In this document: positions 10,301 to 19,585 of the stretch, piece by piece
How positions within the stretch are numbered: position 1 is the stretch's first letter
Layout of the letters: every line of letters starts with the position of its first letter
NCBI GenBank assembly: GCA_963818685.1
Contig: CAWFTJ010000010.1
Coordinates: 62,001-126,000 of the forward strand
Direction of reading: 5' to 3'
Length of the DNA stretch: 64,000 nucleotides
Source: CAJCJE01 sp963818685
Lineage (GTDB): Bacteria > Actinomycetota > Actinomycetes > Mycobacteriales > Pseudonocardiaceae
Program-made: the position numbers and the translations under genes
The notes under the pieces: generated by a model
Databases searched by the model: none
What the model saw: only the letters and a program-made list of their open reading frames with translations
What the model was told of the DNA's origin: nothing

Positions 10301-11125
10301 GCCGGCCGGCAACTGCACGCGGGTGCTGATGGCGAGCGCGAGCCAGCCAACGGCGGCTGCCGAGTGCGCCCGGACCGGGCCGGACAGCGCGCCCGCGGCG
10401 ACCGTGCATGCCTGGTCGACCCAGCCGAGGTCGAGCAGGCCGAGCACCTGCTGCAGGGAGATCCGGGCGGCCGCGCCGCCGTCGGCGGTGAGGTCGGTGA
10501 GCCCGCCAAGCAGGTCGGCGCCTTCCTCGGCGGCATGCAGGGCCGAGCGCAGGTCGCCTCTGCGGCGGTGTTCCCGCGCGACGAACGAGCGCAACACCGC
10601 ACGCAGCCCGAGCCCGGTGTTCTGGTCGAGTTCGCGGTCGTCGGCGTAGAGCTGGTCGGCCTCGGCGAGGGCACCGTCGAGTTCGCGGTGCCGCTCCGAG
10701 TATGCGAGACAGCCGGCGAGCTGGATCAGGGCGGCGGCGCGCACGGCTGGACGCATGTCCGCCGCGGCCAACACCGGCCGCAGCAGACCCGCGCCGACCA
10801 GCGGCACACCCGCCGAGCGCGCGCAGCCCGCCAGCTCGACCCGGAGGATCGCGCCGGCGTCGTCGGCGGCGAGCTGCTCGGACAGCCGCAACGCCTCGAT
10901 GGCCGTGTCCACGACGGCGAGCTGCTGCCCGAGCCGGCAGGACGCGGACACGACGAGCGTCCGCGCCCACAGGCCGGCGAGCTGATCACCGTGCTGCTCG
11001 GCGGTGCGCAGCGCCCGTTCCCCGAAGACCAGGGCCAGTTCGGGCGCCTGCCAACGCCAGAACCAGGCGGGTCCGATGATCGCACCCACCTCGGCGTCAG
11101 CTCGCGCGTCACCTCTCGACGACAC
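7307..11125 (-). CDS. large protein with helical repeats, degenerate GGDEF domain and disordered tail
   Basis: A 1272-residue protein. Residues ~1-370 are Ala/Leu-rich and almost all helical, with a spacing that suggests TPR-like repeats. Residues ~395-520 look like a GGDEF (diguanylate cyclase) fold: LVLIDVAKN, a helix GVLRKVVEHLRDL, then RVGGAELAVLLP near residue 475. The signature is GGAEL instead of GG(D/E)EF, so the metal-binding acid is lost and cyclic-di-GMP synthesis is unlikely. The remaining ~740 residues are Pro/Gln/Glu/Arg-rich and probably disordered, with FGQ-type repeats around residues 870-960. It starts 16 bases after ettA on the same strand and is probably co-transcribed with it. 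The GTG start at 11125 has only a very close GGAG, so the start is uncertain. Confidence 0.75.
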   Translation of the reverse strand: MSSRGDARADAEVGAIIGPAWFWRWQAPELALVFGERALRTAEQHGDQLAGLWARTLVVSASCRLGQQLAVVDTAIEALRLSEQLAADDAGAILRVELAGCARSAGVPLVGAGLLRPVLAAADMRPAVRAAALIQLAGCLAYSERHRELDGALAEADQLYADDRELDQNTGLGLRAVLRSFVAREHRRRGDLRSALHAAEEGADLLGGLTDLTADGGAAARISLQQVLGLLDLGWVDQACTVAAGALSGPVRAHSAAAVGWLALAISTRVQLPAGLVGPAIALLHEITAMAERHHRDALHAESLSALSEAHELAGELAETLDYLRSAQVVRARRSRALRSARSALSKAFGEARNPEDLLRLLNPALSTGKRRAVDRDQPLFGHGIPKAAAPDASGITLVLIDVAKNRSGMPPTARGPVTAGSTGPGASGIGTWTAESLGAGSRVGDPIGEGVLRKVVEHLRDLTPAEAALARVGGAELAVLLPATSRSQVERWAEELRAAMADVDWSQVTPGLTVNIRTVIADPRAGTDIAAAENRPARTSSPPATGIALDTQPARTRRSGDPTAPRLPIPQQPTEPGRTATVATDQPVPPARTPVEPEQPGGRRSRGTLPVGEAGPPIRTPLPQASWPGITEPLPEETAGRRRAASQEPTERWTPVWTSIDDEDTGRWRIEPAEEPRVDQPRATTPEIAPPTGLDRFGLGSAVFGTGVGKRRSEDKRETPDPARASHRSPEPAGQSTPDSVQPVARHSAPATESARSVLDSLAISEGSGGRRRAPEPTDPPRPQPTPDTEATGRRARRDYSQPVAGLIPTGEPYRGGRRRAEDTIPKIKLPQLPLPPALTQQRPAAPEQAQPDPSPAQPTPGHPASEAPFAQTSAEPPLAGQAPVFGQPSVPPPMFGQTPVEPRPYGQAAAGSPMFGQAPDTRPFAQVPAEPPSFGQAPAAPPKSEVPPDHASGLVEFRSGFFLGQAAAAASKPAAQEPIQAEPVAPLPESAAPPVGDGDQVGAEGGSSFSALSEFSAMLARFDDPRQSAIELSEPPTTPLRPPAAEVAVPVVLPEPEMTPAPRVDRSMTAQPFAPETMFGSGAVAASGQPREQQATSPAPQTPATQTPAPQAPAVAEPTPVQPPGVQEPAVHEGLRPSPPPTGIAAKLSGPQDTEAESDVASIEGRSARGRRRTPKLGDLLTEALRAYQDVREADEGQNALSAASEPSELGATELGNWLGTGTEPLGSIDPPSWRPGSSTRSFGVARHGNGDDSGDSRRSSGPDWHPPTG

Positions 11126-11141
11126 CTCCGCGAAACTCCAC

Positions 11142-12821
<1,680 letters not shown>

Positions 12822-12982
12822 GGGCGCGATCGTAGATGCGCGGCGTGGGGCCGCGTACCTCGGTCGGCCTGAATGACTCCGAATCGCTTCCTTGCCATGC
12901 TCTCCCGAGCAACGGCTCGACCGGCCCGGCAACCGATCCGACGCATGTCAGCGGGGTTGCCACGACCGTTCTCCGCATCCGG

Positions 12983-13525
12983 TCAGCTCGCTTTGGCCCT
13001 TTGGCGTTCCCCCTTTCGCGTGGCGCGCGCCGTCTCGCTCTCCGGTTCGGGTGTCGAGTTCGCGGAGAATTCACCTGGTTCGTGATCATCCTTCTGGTCG
13101 AACGGCGGGTCCGGATCGCGTGCGCGCTGATCGGCTCCTGCTTGGTCGGGCAGGGGGATCACTCTGGCTTGCCGCTCGACCTTGGTGAACGAGGCGGTTC
13201 CCCAGCGCAGGCCGGGGCCGACGGCCCTGGCCTCCATGGCAACGTAGGTGTGCTTCTTGCCGCGCTCGTCCTCGTAGGAGTCGTCGACCCATTCGCCGAC
13301 GGCGAGCACTTCCATTCCCTTGCGCAGCGAGTTGCTGACGTTCTCGGCGAGATGACCGAAACACATGATCCGATGGAACACCGTCGGGCGGTCGACGAAC
13401 TCGTTCTCGCCGACCTTGCGTCGCTGGTTGACGGCGAGGGTGAACCGCGCCATGGCCACGTTCCTCCTGGTCATGCGCAGGGTCGGATCGGCGCAGATGT
13501 TGCCGATCACCGTGTTGTTCTCCAT
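12983..13525 (-). CDS. ssb: single-stranded DNA-binding protein (SSB paralogue, Rv2478c-like)
   Basis: A 180-residue protein with an N-terminal OB-fold of the SSB family (NNTVIGNICADPTLR, then FTLAVNQRRK, FHRIMCFGHLAENV and GMEVLAVGEWVDDSY). It binds single-stranded DNA in replication or repair. The OB fold occupies about residues 1-115 and is followed by a charged, disordered tail. The tail lacks the acidic DDDIPF-type tip of the main SSB, ending instead in basic residues (RKGERQRAKAS). It is therefore probably the accessory SSB found next to ettA in mycobacteria (Rv2478c), not the replicative one. It is divergent from the two-component system. Confidence 0.9.
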   Translation of the reverse strand: MENNTVIGNICADPTLRMTRRNVAMARFTLAVNQRRKVGENEFVDRPTVFHRIMCFGHLAENVSNSLRKGMEVLAVGEWVDDSYEDERGKKHTYVAMEARAVGPGLRWGTASFTKVERQARVIPLPDQAGADQRARDPDPPFDQKDDHEPGEFSANSTPEPESETARATRKGERQRAKAS

Positions 13526-13742
13526 GGTCCGCTCCGTTCCTCCGCACCGGACCCGGGTGGTCCTGTGGTGTCGGGGACCACTCTGGCGGACCTTTGACCT
13601 GCGTGTTCGAAGCTGGGAGGGAACTGTGGATATCGTGCGCCGTTGTGGACGACCCGGCAGCTAACCGACGTTCGACGCAAAAAATGTCGGTGCCTGGCGG
13701 TACCCGCGCGCTCCCCAACGATCGACCAGCCAAGATGGGGGC

Positions 13743-14435
13743 ATGCGTGTTCTGGTCGTTGATGACGAGCCTGCGGTGCGTGAGTCGCTCAGCCGAAGCC
13801 TGCGGTTCGAGGGTTACCAGGTGGAGCTGGCCAGCGACGGTTATGCCGCGTTGGACGCGCTGCGTATCGGACACCACGATCTGGTGATTCTCGATGTGAT
13901 GATGCCGGGGCTGGACGGCCTGGAGACCTGTCGCAGGCTGCGTGTCACCGGCGACCGGGTGCCGGTGTTGATGGTGACCGCGCGACGCACCGTCGGCGAC
14001 CGAGTTGTCGGGCTCGACGCGGGCGCGGACGACTACGTTGTCAAGCCGTTCGCACCGGAGGAACTGCTGGCCAGGGTGCGGGCGCTGCTGCGGAGGGCCG
14101 ATCCGGCCGACCGCGAGGCGCTGACCTTCGCCGACCTGACCCTCGACCCGGACAACCGCACGGTGCTGCGCGGCGACCGGATGATCGAACTGACCAAGAC
14201 CGAGTTCGACCTGCTCTCGGTGCTGATGCAGAGCGCCTGCCGAGTCGTCACCCGATCGGTGCTTTTCACCGAGGTTTGGGGCTACGACTTCGGCACCAAG
14301 TCCAACAGCCTGGATGTCTACATCGGCTACCTGCGGCGCAAACTTGAGGCGGCGGGTGAGCCGAGGCTGGTGCACACCGTGCGTGGCGTGGGGTACGTGT
14401 TGCGCGAGCCGGACCCGGCGGAGCGAGCGCGCTGA
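13743..14435 (+). CDS. mprA: OmpR-family response regulator, MprA-like
   Basis: A 230-residue two-domain regulator. The receiver domain (residues ~1-118) has the acidic pocket VVDDEP (D7/D8), the phospho-acceptor D51 in LVILDVMMPGLDG, and lysine in DDYVVKPFAPEEL. The C-terminal winged helix (~130-225) carries LTKTEFDLLSVLM and VYIGYLRRKL, and ends HTVRGVGYVLRE. The overall sequence is very close to mycobacterial MprA, which answers to envelope stress. The start ATG is preceded by a G-rich GGGGG. The histidine kinase begins 20 bases downstream, so the pair is an operon. The partner and trigger are inferred from family, not shown here. Confidence 0.93.
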   Translation: MRVLVVDDEPAVRESLSRSLRFEGYQVELASDGYAALDALRIGHHDLVILDVMMPGLDGLETCRRLRVTGDRVPVLMVTARRTVGDRVVGLDAGADDYVVKPFAPEELLARVRALLRRADPADREALTFADLTLDPDNRTVLRGDRMIELTKTEFDLLSVLMQSACRVVTRSVLFTEVWGYDFGTKSNSLDVYIGYLRRKLEAAGEPRLVHTVRGVGYVLREPDPAERAR

Positions 14436-14454
14436 CGCGGCGGGGAGGCGCGAG

Positions 14455-15894
14455 GTGAGCCGGCCGACGATCAGACGACGGCTGACGGTGCTCAGCGCCG
14501 CCGCGGTCGCGATCGCGGTGTTGCTGGTGTCCGGGACTGCCTGGATCCTGCTTCGCCAGGAGCTGCGCGGTGGCATCGAACAGGACCTGCGACAGCAGGC
14601 CGAGCCGCTGGTCAACCGGATCGACCCGGCGACGTTGCAGTCGCCGCCCGCGTGGCTGCGGCCGGACATCAGCACACTGTTCGGGGTGGTGTCCACCAAC
14701 GGACACAGCAAGCGGCCGAAGTTCCAGGCGCAGGCGCTGCCGGTGACGTCGATGGACATCGCGGTCGCGGTGGGCACCCAGGACAGCTCCGTGCGCGACA
14801 TCTATCTCGACAAGGTGCACTACCTGCTGCTCACCGAGCATTCCAGCCGCGGCGACGCCGTGCAGTTCGCGGCCGACCTGACCAGTGTCGACGCGACGCT
14901 GGACAAGTTCGCGGTGCTGCTGGGCGGCGCGGGCCTGCTGGCGATCGTGATCGCGGCCGCGCTCGGGTACGGGTTCACCGTGGCCGGTCTGCGACCGGTG
15001 TATCGGGTCGCCGGGGCGGCCGCGCACGTGGCGGCGACGCAGGATCTGCGCGCTGCCGTGCCGATCGCGCGACGGGAGACCGCGGAGGTGGCCAGCGTGG
15101 CAGCGAGCATGAACCGGATGCTGACCGCGCTGGGCATGGCCCGCGAGGCGCAGCGGCAGTTGGTCGAGGACGCCAGCCACGAGCTGGCGACGCCGCTGAC
15201 CAGCCTGCGCACCAACATCGATCTGTTGCTGCGGGCCGAACGCAGCCCGGACCGGAAGCTGGAGAGCGACGACAAGCTGAAGCTGCTGTCCGACATCGAA
15301 GCCCAGATGGGTGAACTTGATCACCTGATCGAGGAGGTCGTCGAGCTGGCCAGGGACCCGGGCAGCACGGACGAGGCGACCGAGCTGGATCTGGCGAGCG
15401 TGGTTCGTTCGGCGGTGGCCCGGGCCCGAACCAGGACGCCCGAAGTGAGCTTCACACTGACCGACGAGTCGATCATGGTGTTCGGCAAGCGTTCCGGGTT
15501 GGAGCGGGCCGTGTTGAACCTGCTGGACAACGCGGCCAAGTGGAGCCCGCCGGACTATCCGGTGCGGGTGGACGTGCGGTACGCGGACGGGTTGGCGGAC
15601 ATCGTGGTCGCGGACCGGGGGCCCGGCGTGCCGACCGCCGATCAGGAGAGGGTGTTCGAGCGGTTCTACCGGACCGCCGACGCCCGGTCGATGCCCGGCT
15701 CAGGGCTTGGCCTTGCGATCGTGCGGCAGGTGGTGACCGCGCACGGCGGGCGGGCGTGGCTGGCACGGCGGCCGGCGGGCGGGACCGAGGCGCACATCCA
15801 GTTGCCCGCTCGGCCGGGGCGCGGCGGCGCAGCAGCAGGAGCTAGTCGAGGAGTGACGCGGGATGAGCGCGTCGACTGTGACCTCAGCGCCTAA
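14455..15894 (+). CDS. mprB: sensor histidine kinase, MprB-like
   Basis: A 479-residue membrane sensor kinase. It starts at GTG 14455, which has GGGAGG six bases upstream. A first membrane helix (LTVLSAAAVAIAVLLVSGTA) is followed by a ~120-residue extracytoplasmic domain and a second helix (LLGGAGLLAIVIAAALGYGF). HAMP follows, then the phosphorylated histidine at about residue 242 in VEDASHELATPLTSLRTN. The ATPase domain shows the N box NLLDNAAKWS, the G1 box VADRGPGV and the G2 box GSGLGLAIV. The H-box region is close to mycobacterial MprB except Ala replaces Arg in HELATPL. It phosphorylates the regulator encoded immediately upstream. Confidence 0.93.
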   Translation: MSRPTIRRRLTVLSAAAVAIAVLLVSGTAWILLRQELRGGIEQDLRQQAEPLVNRIDPATLQSPPAWLRPDISTLFGVVSTNGHSKRPKFQAQALPVTSMDIAVAVGTQDSSVRDIYLDKVHYLLLTEHSSRGDAVQFAADLTSVDATLDKFAVLLGGAGLLAIVIAAALGYGFTVAGLRPVYRVAGAAAHVAATQDLRAAVPIARRETAEVASVAASMNRMLTALGMAREAQRQLVEDASHELATPLTSLRTNIDLLLRAERSPDRKLESDDKLKLLSDIEAQMGELDHLIEEVVELARDPGSTDEATELDLASVVRSAVARARTRTPEVSFTLTDESIMVFGKRSGLERAVLNLLDNAAKWSPPDYPVRVDVRYADGLADIVVADRGPGVPTADQERVFERFYRTADARSMPGSGLGLAIVRQVVTAHGGRAWLARRPAGGTEAHIQLPARPGRGGAAAGASRGVTRDERVDCDLSA

Positions 15895-16263
15895 CGAACG
15901 CCGGCGACGCCGACCAGTTGGCCTTCCGGGTCGGTGAAGTGGCCGACGACCAGGTCGGTGCCCTGCGCACGTTCCGGCCCCATGACACGCTTGCCGCCGA
16001 GGCTTTCCGCCTTGGCCAGCGCGGCCTCCACATCGGACACACCGACGTAGAACAGCACGCGGCCCTGGTAGCCGGCGACCACCACCGACGCCGCCGGGAA
16101 TGCCGTCCTCTGCTTGGACGAAGCCGTACTCGCCCTCGGCGGACACGGATGGCGCGACCGGGCCGCCGAGGGCGAACTTCCAGTCGAACAGGTCCGCGTA
16201 GTACGCGCGCAGCCTGGCCGGGCCGGTTCCGATGATCTCGAAATGCACAACTGGCTGTCCCAT
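15891..16263 (-). pseudogene. VOC/glyoxalase-family protein, frameshifted
   Basis: The first half reads MGQPVVHFEIIGTGPARLRA and on through YYADLFDWKF to EDGIPGGVGGG in one frame. The second half (VLFYVGVSDVEAALAKAESL to FTDPEGQLVGVAGVR) is in another frame. Joined, they make one ~125-residue vicinal-oxygen-chelate domain of the short glyoxalase/bleomycin-resistance type. The frame changes at about 16070-16090, inside a run of GGT codons. Either the gene is broken or one base has been misread. It is divergent from an HxlR regulator with a short shared promoter region, so that regulator probably controlled it. The substrate is unknown. Confidence 0.8.
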
Positions 16264-16285
16264 GACACAGACCATAGCAGCGCTA

Positions 16286-16300
16286 GTTGTTAAAAACAAC
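16286..16300. promoter_or_regulatory. inverted-repeat operator between VOC gene and HxlR gene
   Basis: GTTGTT-AAA-AACAAC is a perfect inverted repeat with six-base arms and a three-base spacer. It lies in the middle of the 59-base gap between two divergent genes. A further half-site (GGTTGT) follows at 16306. It is the obvious binding site for the HxlR regulator encoded to the right and could control both genes. Confidence 0.6.
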
Positions 16301-16322
16301 CTCATGGTTGTAGCCTTGAACC

Positions 16323-16961
16323 ATGCCGACGACGCGAAGCTATGGCGACAACTGCGGAATCGCGCGCGCCCTGGATGTGGTTGGCGAGCGGTGGGCCCTG
16401 TTGGTGGTGCGCGAACTGCTGTTCGGGCCGCAGCGCTTCTCCGACCTGCGCGCGTCGTTACCTGGGGCGAGTTCGAACCTGCTCACCGACCGCCTGCGCG
16501 AGTTGGCGGCACGGGAGGTGATCGTCCGGCGCAAGCTGGCGCCGCCCTCGGGCTCCTGGGTCTACGAGCTGACCGAGTGGGGCCGCGAACTGGAGCCGAT
16601 CCTGCTCGCGCTGGGCGACTGGGGCCTGCGCGTGCCACGTGGCGAGGGAGCGACGTTGAACGCGACCTCGATGATGATCTTCCTGCGGGGCAGCGGAAAA
16701 CCCGACCCCGCGCTGCCGCCCACCGAGTACCGGGTGGAGCTCGACGAGAGCGTGTGGACGGTGCGCGCGGCGGACGGCGCCACGCAGGTGCGGCTCGGCG
16801 AACCGGCCGAACCGGCGGCGGCCATCAGCACGAATCCGGTGACCTTCAACGCCTTGTTGGAAGATCCCGATTCGCTGGCGGAGCGGCTGGCGGCGGGGAC
16901 GGTGCGCACGAGCGGTGATCCGGTCGCGCTTGATCAGTTGCTGCGGTCAGTCGGCGCGTAA
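16323..16961 (+). CDS. HxlR-family transcriptional regulator with C-terminal domain
   Basis: A 212-residue protein. Residues ~8-95 are a winged helix of the HxlR type: CGIARALDVVGERWALLVVR, the recognition region FSDLRASLPGASSNLLTDRL, and the wing SWVYELTEWG. The additional ~110-residue C-terminal part resembles the SCP2-like sterol-carrier domain often found on such regulators (TFNALLEDPDSLAERLAAG), so it may sense a hydrophobic ligand. It is divergent from the frameshifted VOC gene and overlaps the convergent MarR gene by 15 bases at its 3' end. It probably autoregulates through the GTTGTT repeat. Confidence 0.88.
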   Translation: MPTTRSYGDNCGIARALDVVGERWALLVVRELLFGPQRFSDLRASLPGASSNLLTDRLRELAAREVIVRRKLAPPSGSWVYELTEWGRELEPILLALGDWGLRVPRGEGATLNATSMMIFLRGSGKPDPALPPTEYRVELDESVWTVRAADGATQVRLGEPAEPAAAISTNPVTFNALLEDPDSLAERLAAGTVRTSGDPVALDQLLRSVGA

Positions 16962-17504
16962 CGTGTCCATTGTGGAGGTGCGGCCGAACTCGCGCTCGAA
17001 CCGGCTCAACAGCAGGCGCAGCAGCGGGTTCAGCTCGGCAAGTTCGGCCTCGCGCAGCGCTTCGGTGAAGATCTCCCGCTCGTAGTCGGTACGCATCTTC
17101 GTTGCCGCCGCCCAGCGCTCGCGGCCTTTGTCGGTCAGCCGGATCGGGCGGCTGCGGCCGTCGGTCGCAGCGACCGGCTCGACAAGACCCGCCTTGCTGA
17201 GCCGGTCGATCCGCACGCTGATGGTGCCGGAGGTGACGCTCAGGAGGTCGGTCATCTCCTTGGGCGTGAGCACGTAGGGCGGGCCGGAGCGGTGCAGGGC
17301 GGAGAGTGCCTGCCAGTCGCCCACGGTCAGTTCGTGCTGGGCGGCGGCGCGACGCAGCACCTGCTCGAACTGGCGGCCGATCCGCGCGATGCGCTGCCGT
17401 GCCGCCTCGATGTCCGGATCGACGCCGGCGGGCATGACATCGAGCCAGGTCGGCAGGTCGGCATCGACCGAGTCGCCATCAGTCACTGGGCCCTGGCCTT
17501 TCAC
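16947..17504 (-). CDS. MarR-family transcriptional regulator
   Basis: A 185-residue winged-helix protein. It has the MarR core: dimer helix RIARIGRQFEQVLRRA, then LTVGDWQALSALHRSG, recognition helix LSVTSGTISVRIDRLSKAGLV and wing DGRSRPIRLTDKG. MarR proteins usually repress a neighbouring gene until a phenolic or similar ligand binds. The gene is divergent from an SDR oxidoreductase, and the 67-base gap holds two copies of a TTGA-N3-TCAA palindrome. The SDR gene is therefore the likely target. The start ATG is followed by a short acidic N-terminus. The ligand is not evident. Confidence 0.9.
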   Translation of the reverse strand: MKGQGPVTDGDSVDADLPTWLDVMPAGVDPDIEAARQRIARIGRQFEQVLRRAAAQHELTVGDWQALSALHRSGPPYVLTPKEMTDLLSVTSGTISVRIDRLSKAGLVEPVAATDGRSRPIRLTDKGRERWAAATKMRTDYEREIFTEALREAELAELNPLLRLLLSRFEREFGRTSTMDTLRAD

Positions 17505-17515
17505 TGGACACCGCC

Positions 17516-17552
17516 TTGAGTATCAAGGTACTTTAGTTTGAGTATCAAGGTA
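17516..17552. promoter_or_regulatory. twin MarR operators (15-bp direct repeat)
   Basis: The 15-mer TTGAGTATCAAGGTA occurs at 17516-17530 and again, identically, at 17538-17552. The centres are 22 bases apart (two helical turns). Each copy contains the perfect palindrome TTGA-GTA-TCAA, a common MarR-type site. They lie between the divergent MarR and SDR genes and should place two dimers on the same face of the DNA. Confidence 0.7.
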
Positions 17553-17571
17553 ACTTATCAGGGAGAGGTCG

Positions 17572-18432
17572 ATGACCACATCCACCACCAGGCCCAACCG
17601 GGTCTGGCTGATCACCGGCACCAGCACGGGACTGGGCCGCCAACTGGCCGAAACGCTCATCTCCCGAGGTGAGCGCGTTGCCGCCACCGCGCGCGACGTG
17701 GCCACCATCAAGGATCTCGCCGAGCGTGCGCCAGAGCAGGTGCTGACCGCACGACTGGACGTGACAGACGAGGGATCGATCCGCGACGCGGTGCGCGCCA
17801 CCATCGACCGGTTCAGCCGGATCGACGTGCTGGTGAACAACGCTGGACACGGGCTGATCGGCGCACTGGAGGAGCTGACCGACGCGCAACTGCGCGCGGT
17901 GCTGGACACGAACGTCTTCGGTGTCGCCGCGGTGACCCGCGCGGTCCTGCCACACCTGCGCGCGCAACGCGGCGGGCACATCGTGCAGCTGTCGTCGGTC
18001 GGCGGCGCCGTCGGCAATCCGGGGCACGCGGCCTACGCTACGTCCAAGTTCGCGTTGGAGGGCATGTCCGAGGCCCTTGCCGGCGAAGTGGCGCCGTTCG
18101 GCATCCGGGTCAGCATCGTGCAGCCGGGTCCATTCCGGACGGAATTCGCGGGCAGGTCGATGTCCTTCGCCGAACCGATCGCCGACTACCACGACACTCC
18201 GGCGGGCACGCTGCGCACGCGGTTCCGGGCACAGGACGGCAACCAGCCGAATGATCCGGCTCGCGCGGCCGAGGCGATCATCACGCTGGTGGACCGCCCG
18301 GACTCGCCACTGCGGCTGCCGCTCGGGCCGGAGGCGCTCACTCGGATCCGCGCGAAACTGACCGCGCAGCTGGCAGATCTGGCGGCCTGGGAGGAGATCT
18401 CGCTGAACACCCGGTTCGCAGAGGACACGTGA
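17572..18432 (+). CDS. short-chain dehydrogenase/reductase (SDR)
   Basis: A 286-residue classical SDR that would use NAD(P)H to reduce or oxidise a carbonyl/alcohol. The nucleotide motif is TGTSTGLGRQLA (TGxxxGxG). NNAGHG follows in the fourth strand, and the catalytic Ser and Tyr-x-x-x-Lys are in VQLSSVGG and YATSKFALEG. ARD after the second strand suggests NADP preference. The C-terminal extension (residues ~190-286) is longer than in minimal SDRs and resembles oxidoreductases of the DltE/YdfG-like group. GGGAGAGG precedes the ATG. Control by the divergent MarR gene is likely. The substrate is unknown. Confidence 0.9.
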   Translation: MTTSTTRPNRVWLITGTSTGLGRQLAETLISRGERVAATARDVATIKDLAERAPEQVLTARLDVTDEGSIRDAVRATIDRFSRIDVLVNNAGHGLIGALEELTDAQLRAVLDTNVFGVAAVTRAVLPHLRAQRGGHIVQLSSVGGAVGNPGHAAYATSKFALEGMSEALAGEVAPFGIRVSIVQPGPFRTEFAGRSMSFAEPIADYHDTPAGTLRTRFRAQDGNQPNDPARAAEAIITLVDRPDSPLRLPLGPEALTRIRAKLTAQLADLAAWEEISLNTRFAEDT

Positions 18433-18463
18433 TCCTGTCGGGGTTCGCTGGTAGACAGCTCCC

Positions 18464-19417
18464 ATGACCGCGACCAAGGAATTCGGCCGGCGCACCGATC
18501 CGTACCGGGCCGAGCTGCTGGTGCACTGCTACCAGCTGCTCGGTTCGGCCCACGATGCCGAGGACCTGGTCCAGGAGACCCTGCTGCGGGCCTGGCGCGC
18601 CTACGACCGGTACGACGAGAGCCGCGCGTCCATGCGCACGTGGCTGTACCGGATCGCCACGAACGCCTGCCTGACCGCGTTGGAAAGCCGCAAACGCAGG
18701 CCGCTGCCCTCCGGCACGACCGCGCCGGGTGACGACCCGGGCGGACCGCTTGTGCACAGCGGCGAGGTGAGCTGGCTGCAACCGTTTCCGGACGCCCTGG
18801 TCGCGGACAGTGACCCGGCGCGGTTGCTGCTGGCCAAGGGCAGGCTGCGGCTCGCGTTCGTCGCGGCCGTGCAACTGTTGCCAGCCAAGCAACGGGCCGT
18901 GTTGATCCTGCGCGACGTGCTGGAGTGGTCCGCGGCGGAAACCGCGGCCGCGTTGCGGACCACTCCCGCCGCGGTCAACAGCGCGCTGCAACGGGCAAGA
19001 GCCCGCATGGACGGGCTGGCCGACGACCAGATCGCGGAGAGCGCGGACCCGCACGCGCGCGAACTGGTCGACGCCTACGTCGCCGCTTTCCTCAAGGCGG
19101 ACGTGGCCGGCCTGGCCAAGTTACTTGCCGAGGACGCGATCCTGGAGATGCCGCCGTTCCTCAACTGGTACCGGGGCGTCGCGGACTACACGCGGTTCAT
19201 GGCCTGGGTGTTCGCGGCGAACGGCACGGACTGGCGGGTGCTACAGATCGCGGCCAACGGGCAACCCGCGATCGCCGCGTACGTACGTGACGGCGTGCAA
19301 TACCGAATGCACACCCTCCAGGCGTTGGCCGTGACCAAAGCCGGGATCAGCCACAACGTGACCTTCTCCGGGCCCGAGGTGTTCGCCCTGTTCGGCCTGC
19401 CACCGACCGTCGGTTGA
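18464..19417 (+). CDS. ECF sigma factor, SigG-like with SnoaL-type C-terminal domain
   Basis: A 317-residue protein. Sigma region 2 spans ~10-80 (LVHCYQLLGSAHDAEDLVQE, then TWLYRIATNACL). Region 4 spans ~130-185 (AVQLLPAKQRAVLILRDVLE, then AAVNSALQRARARM). The last ~125 residues form a SnoaL/NTF2-like domain (ELVDAYVAAFLKADVAGLAK, then LLAEDAILEMPPF). Such sigma factors (M. tuberculosis SigG/SigJ types) lack a classic anti-sigma gene and are modulated by their own C-terminal domain. It lies 31 bases after the SDR gene on the same strand. A close paralogue lies at 26314-27291. The ATG start has no strong Shine-Dalgarno sequence. Confidence 0.92.
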   Translation: MTATKEFGRRTDPYRAELLVHCYQLLGSAHDAEDLVQETLLRAWRAYDRYDESRASMRTWLYRIATNACLTALESRKRRPLPSGTTAPGDDPGGPLVHSGEVSWLQPFPDALVADSDPARLLLAKGRLRLAFVAAVQLLPAKQRAVLILRDVLEWSAAETAAALRTTPAAVNSALQRARARMDGLADDQIAESADPHARELVDAYVAAFLKADVAGLAKLLAEDAILEMPPFLNWYRGVADYTRFMAWVFAANGTDWRVLQIAANGQPAIAAYVRDGVQYRMHTLQALAVTKAGISHNVTFSGPEVFALFGLPPTVG

Positions 19418-19585
19418 CCAAGCCGCGAGCGGACGGGCGCGCGGAAGCCGCGCAGTAGCGGACCGTGCTCCGCTTCGAGTTCTCCGCTGATCGGGCAAGC
19501 CACAAGAAGCCGGCACCCGCACCTTTCTCGATACTTGGCCTGAGCCGAGGATTGTTCACGGCCGAGCAGGCAGGAGAGCGTTCGG

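Noticed and set aside
13086..14801. 571-residue minus-strand frame over ssb and mprA
   Set aside because: It spans two well-supported genes and their divergent promoter, and has no coherent domain.
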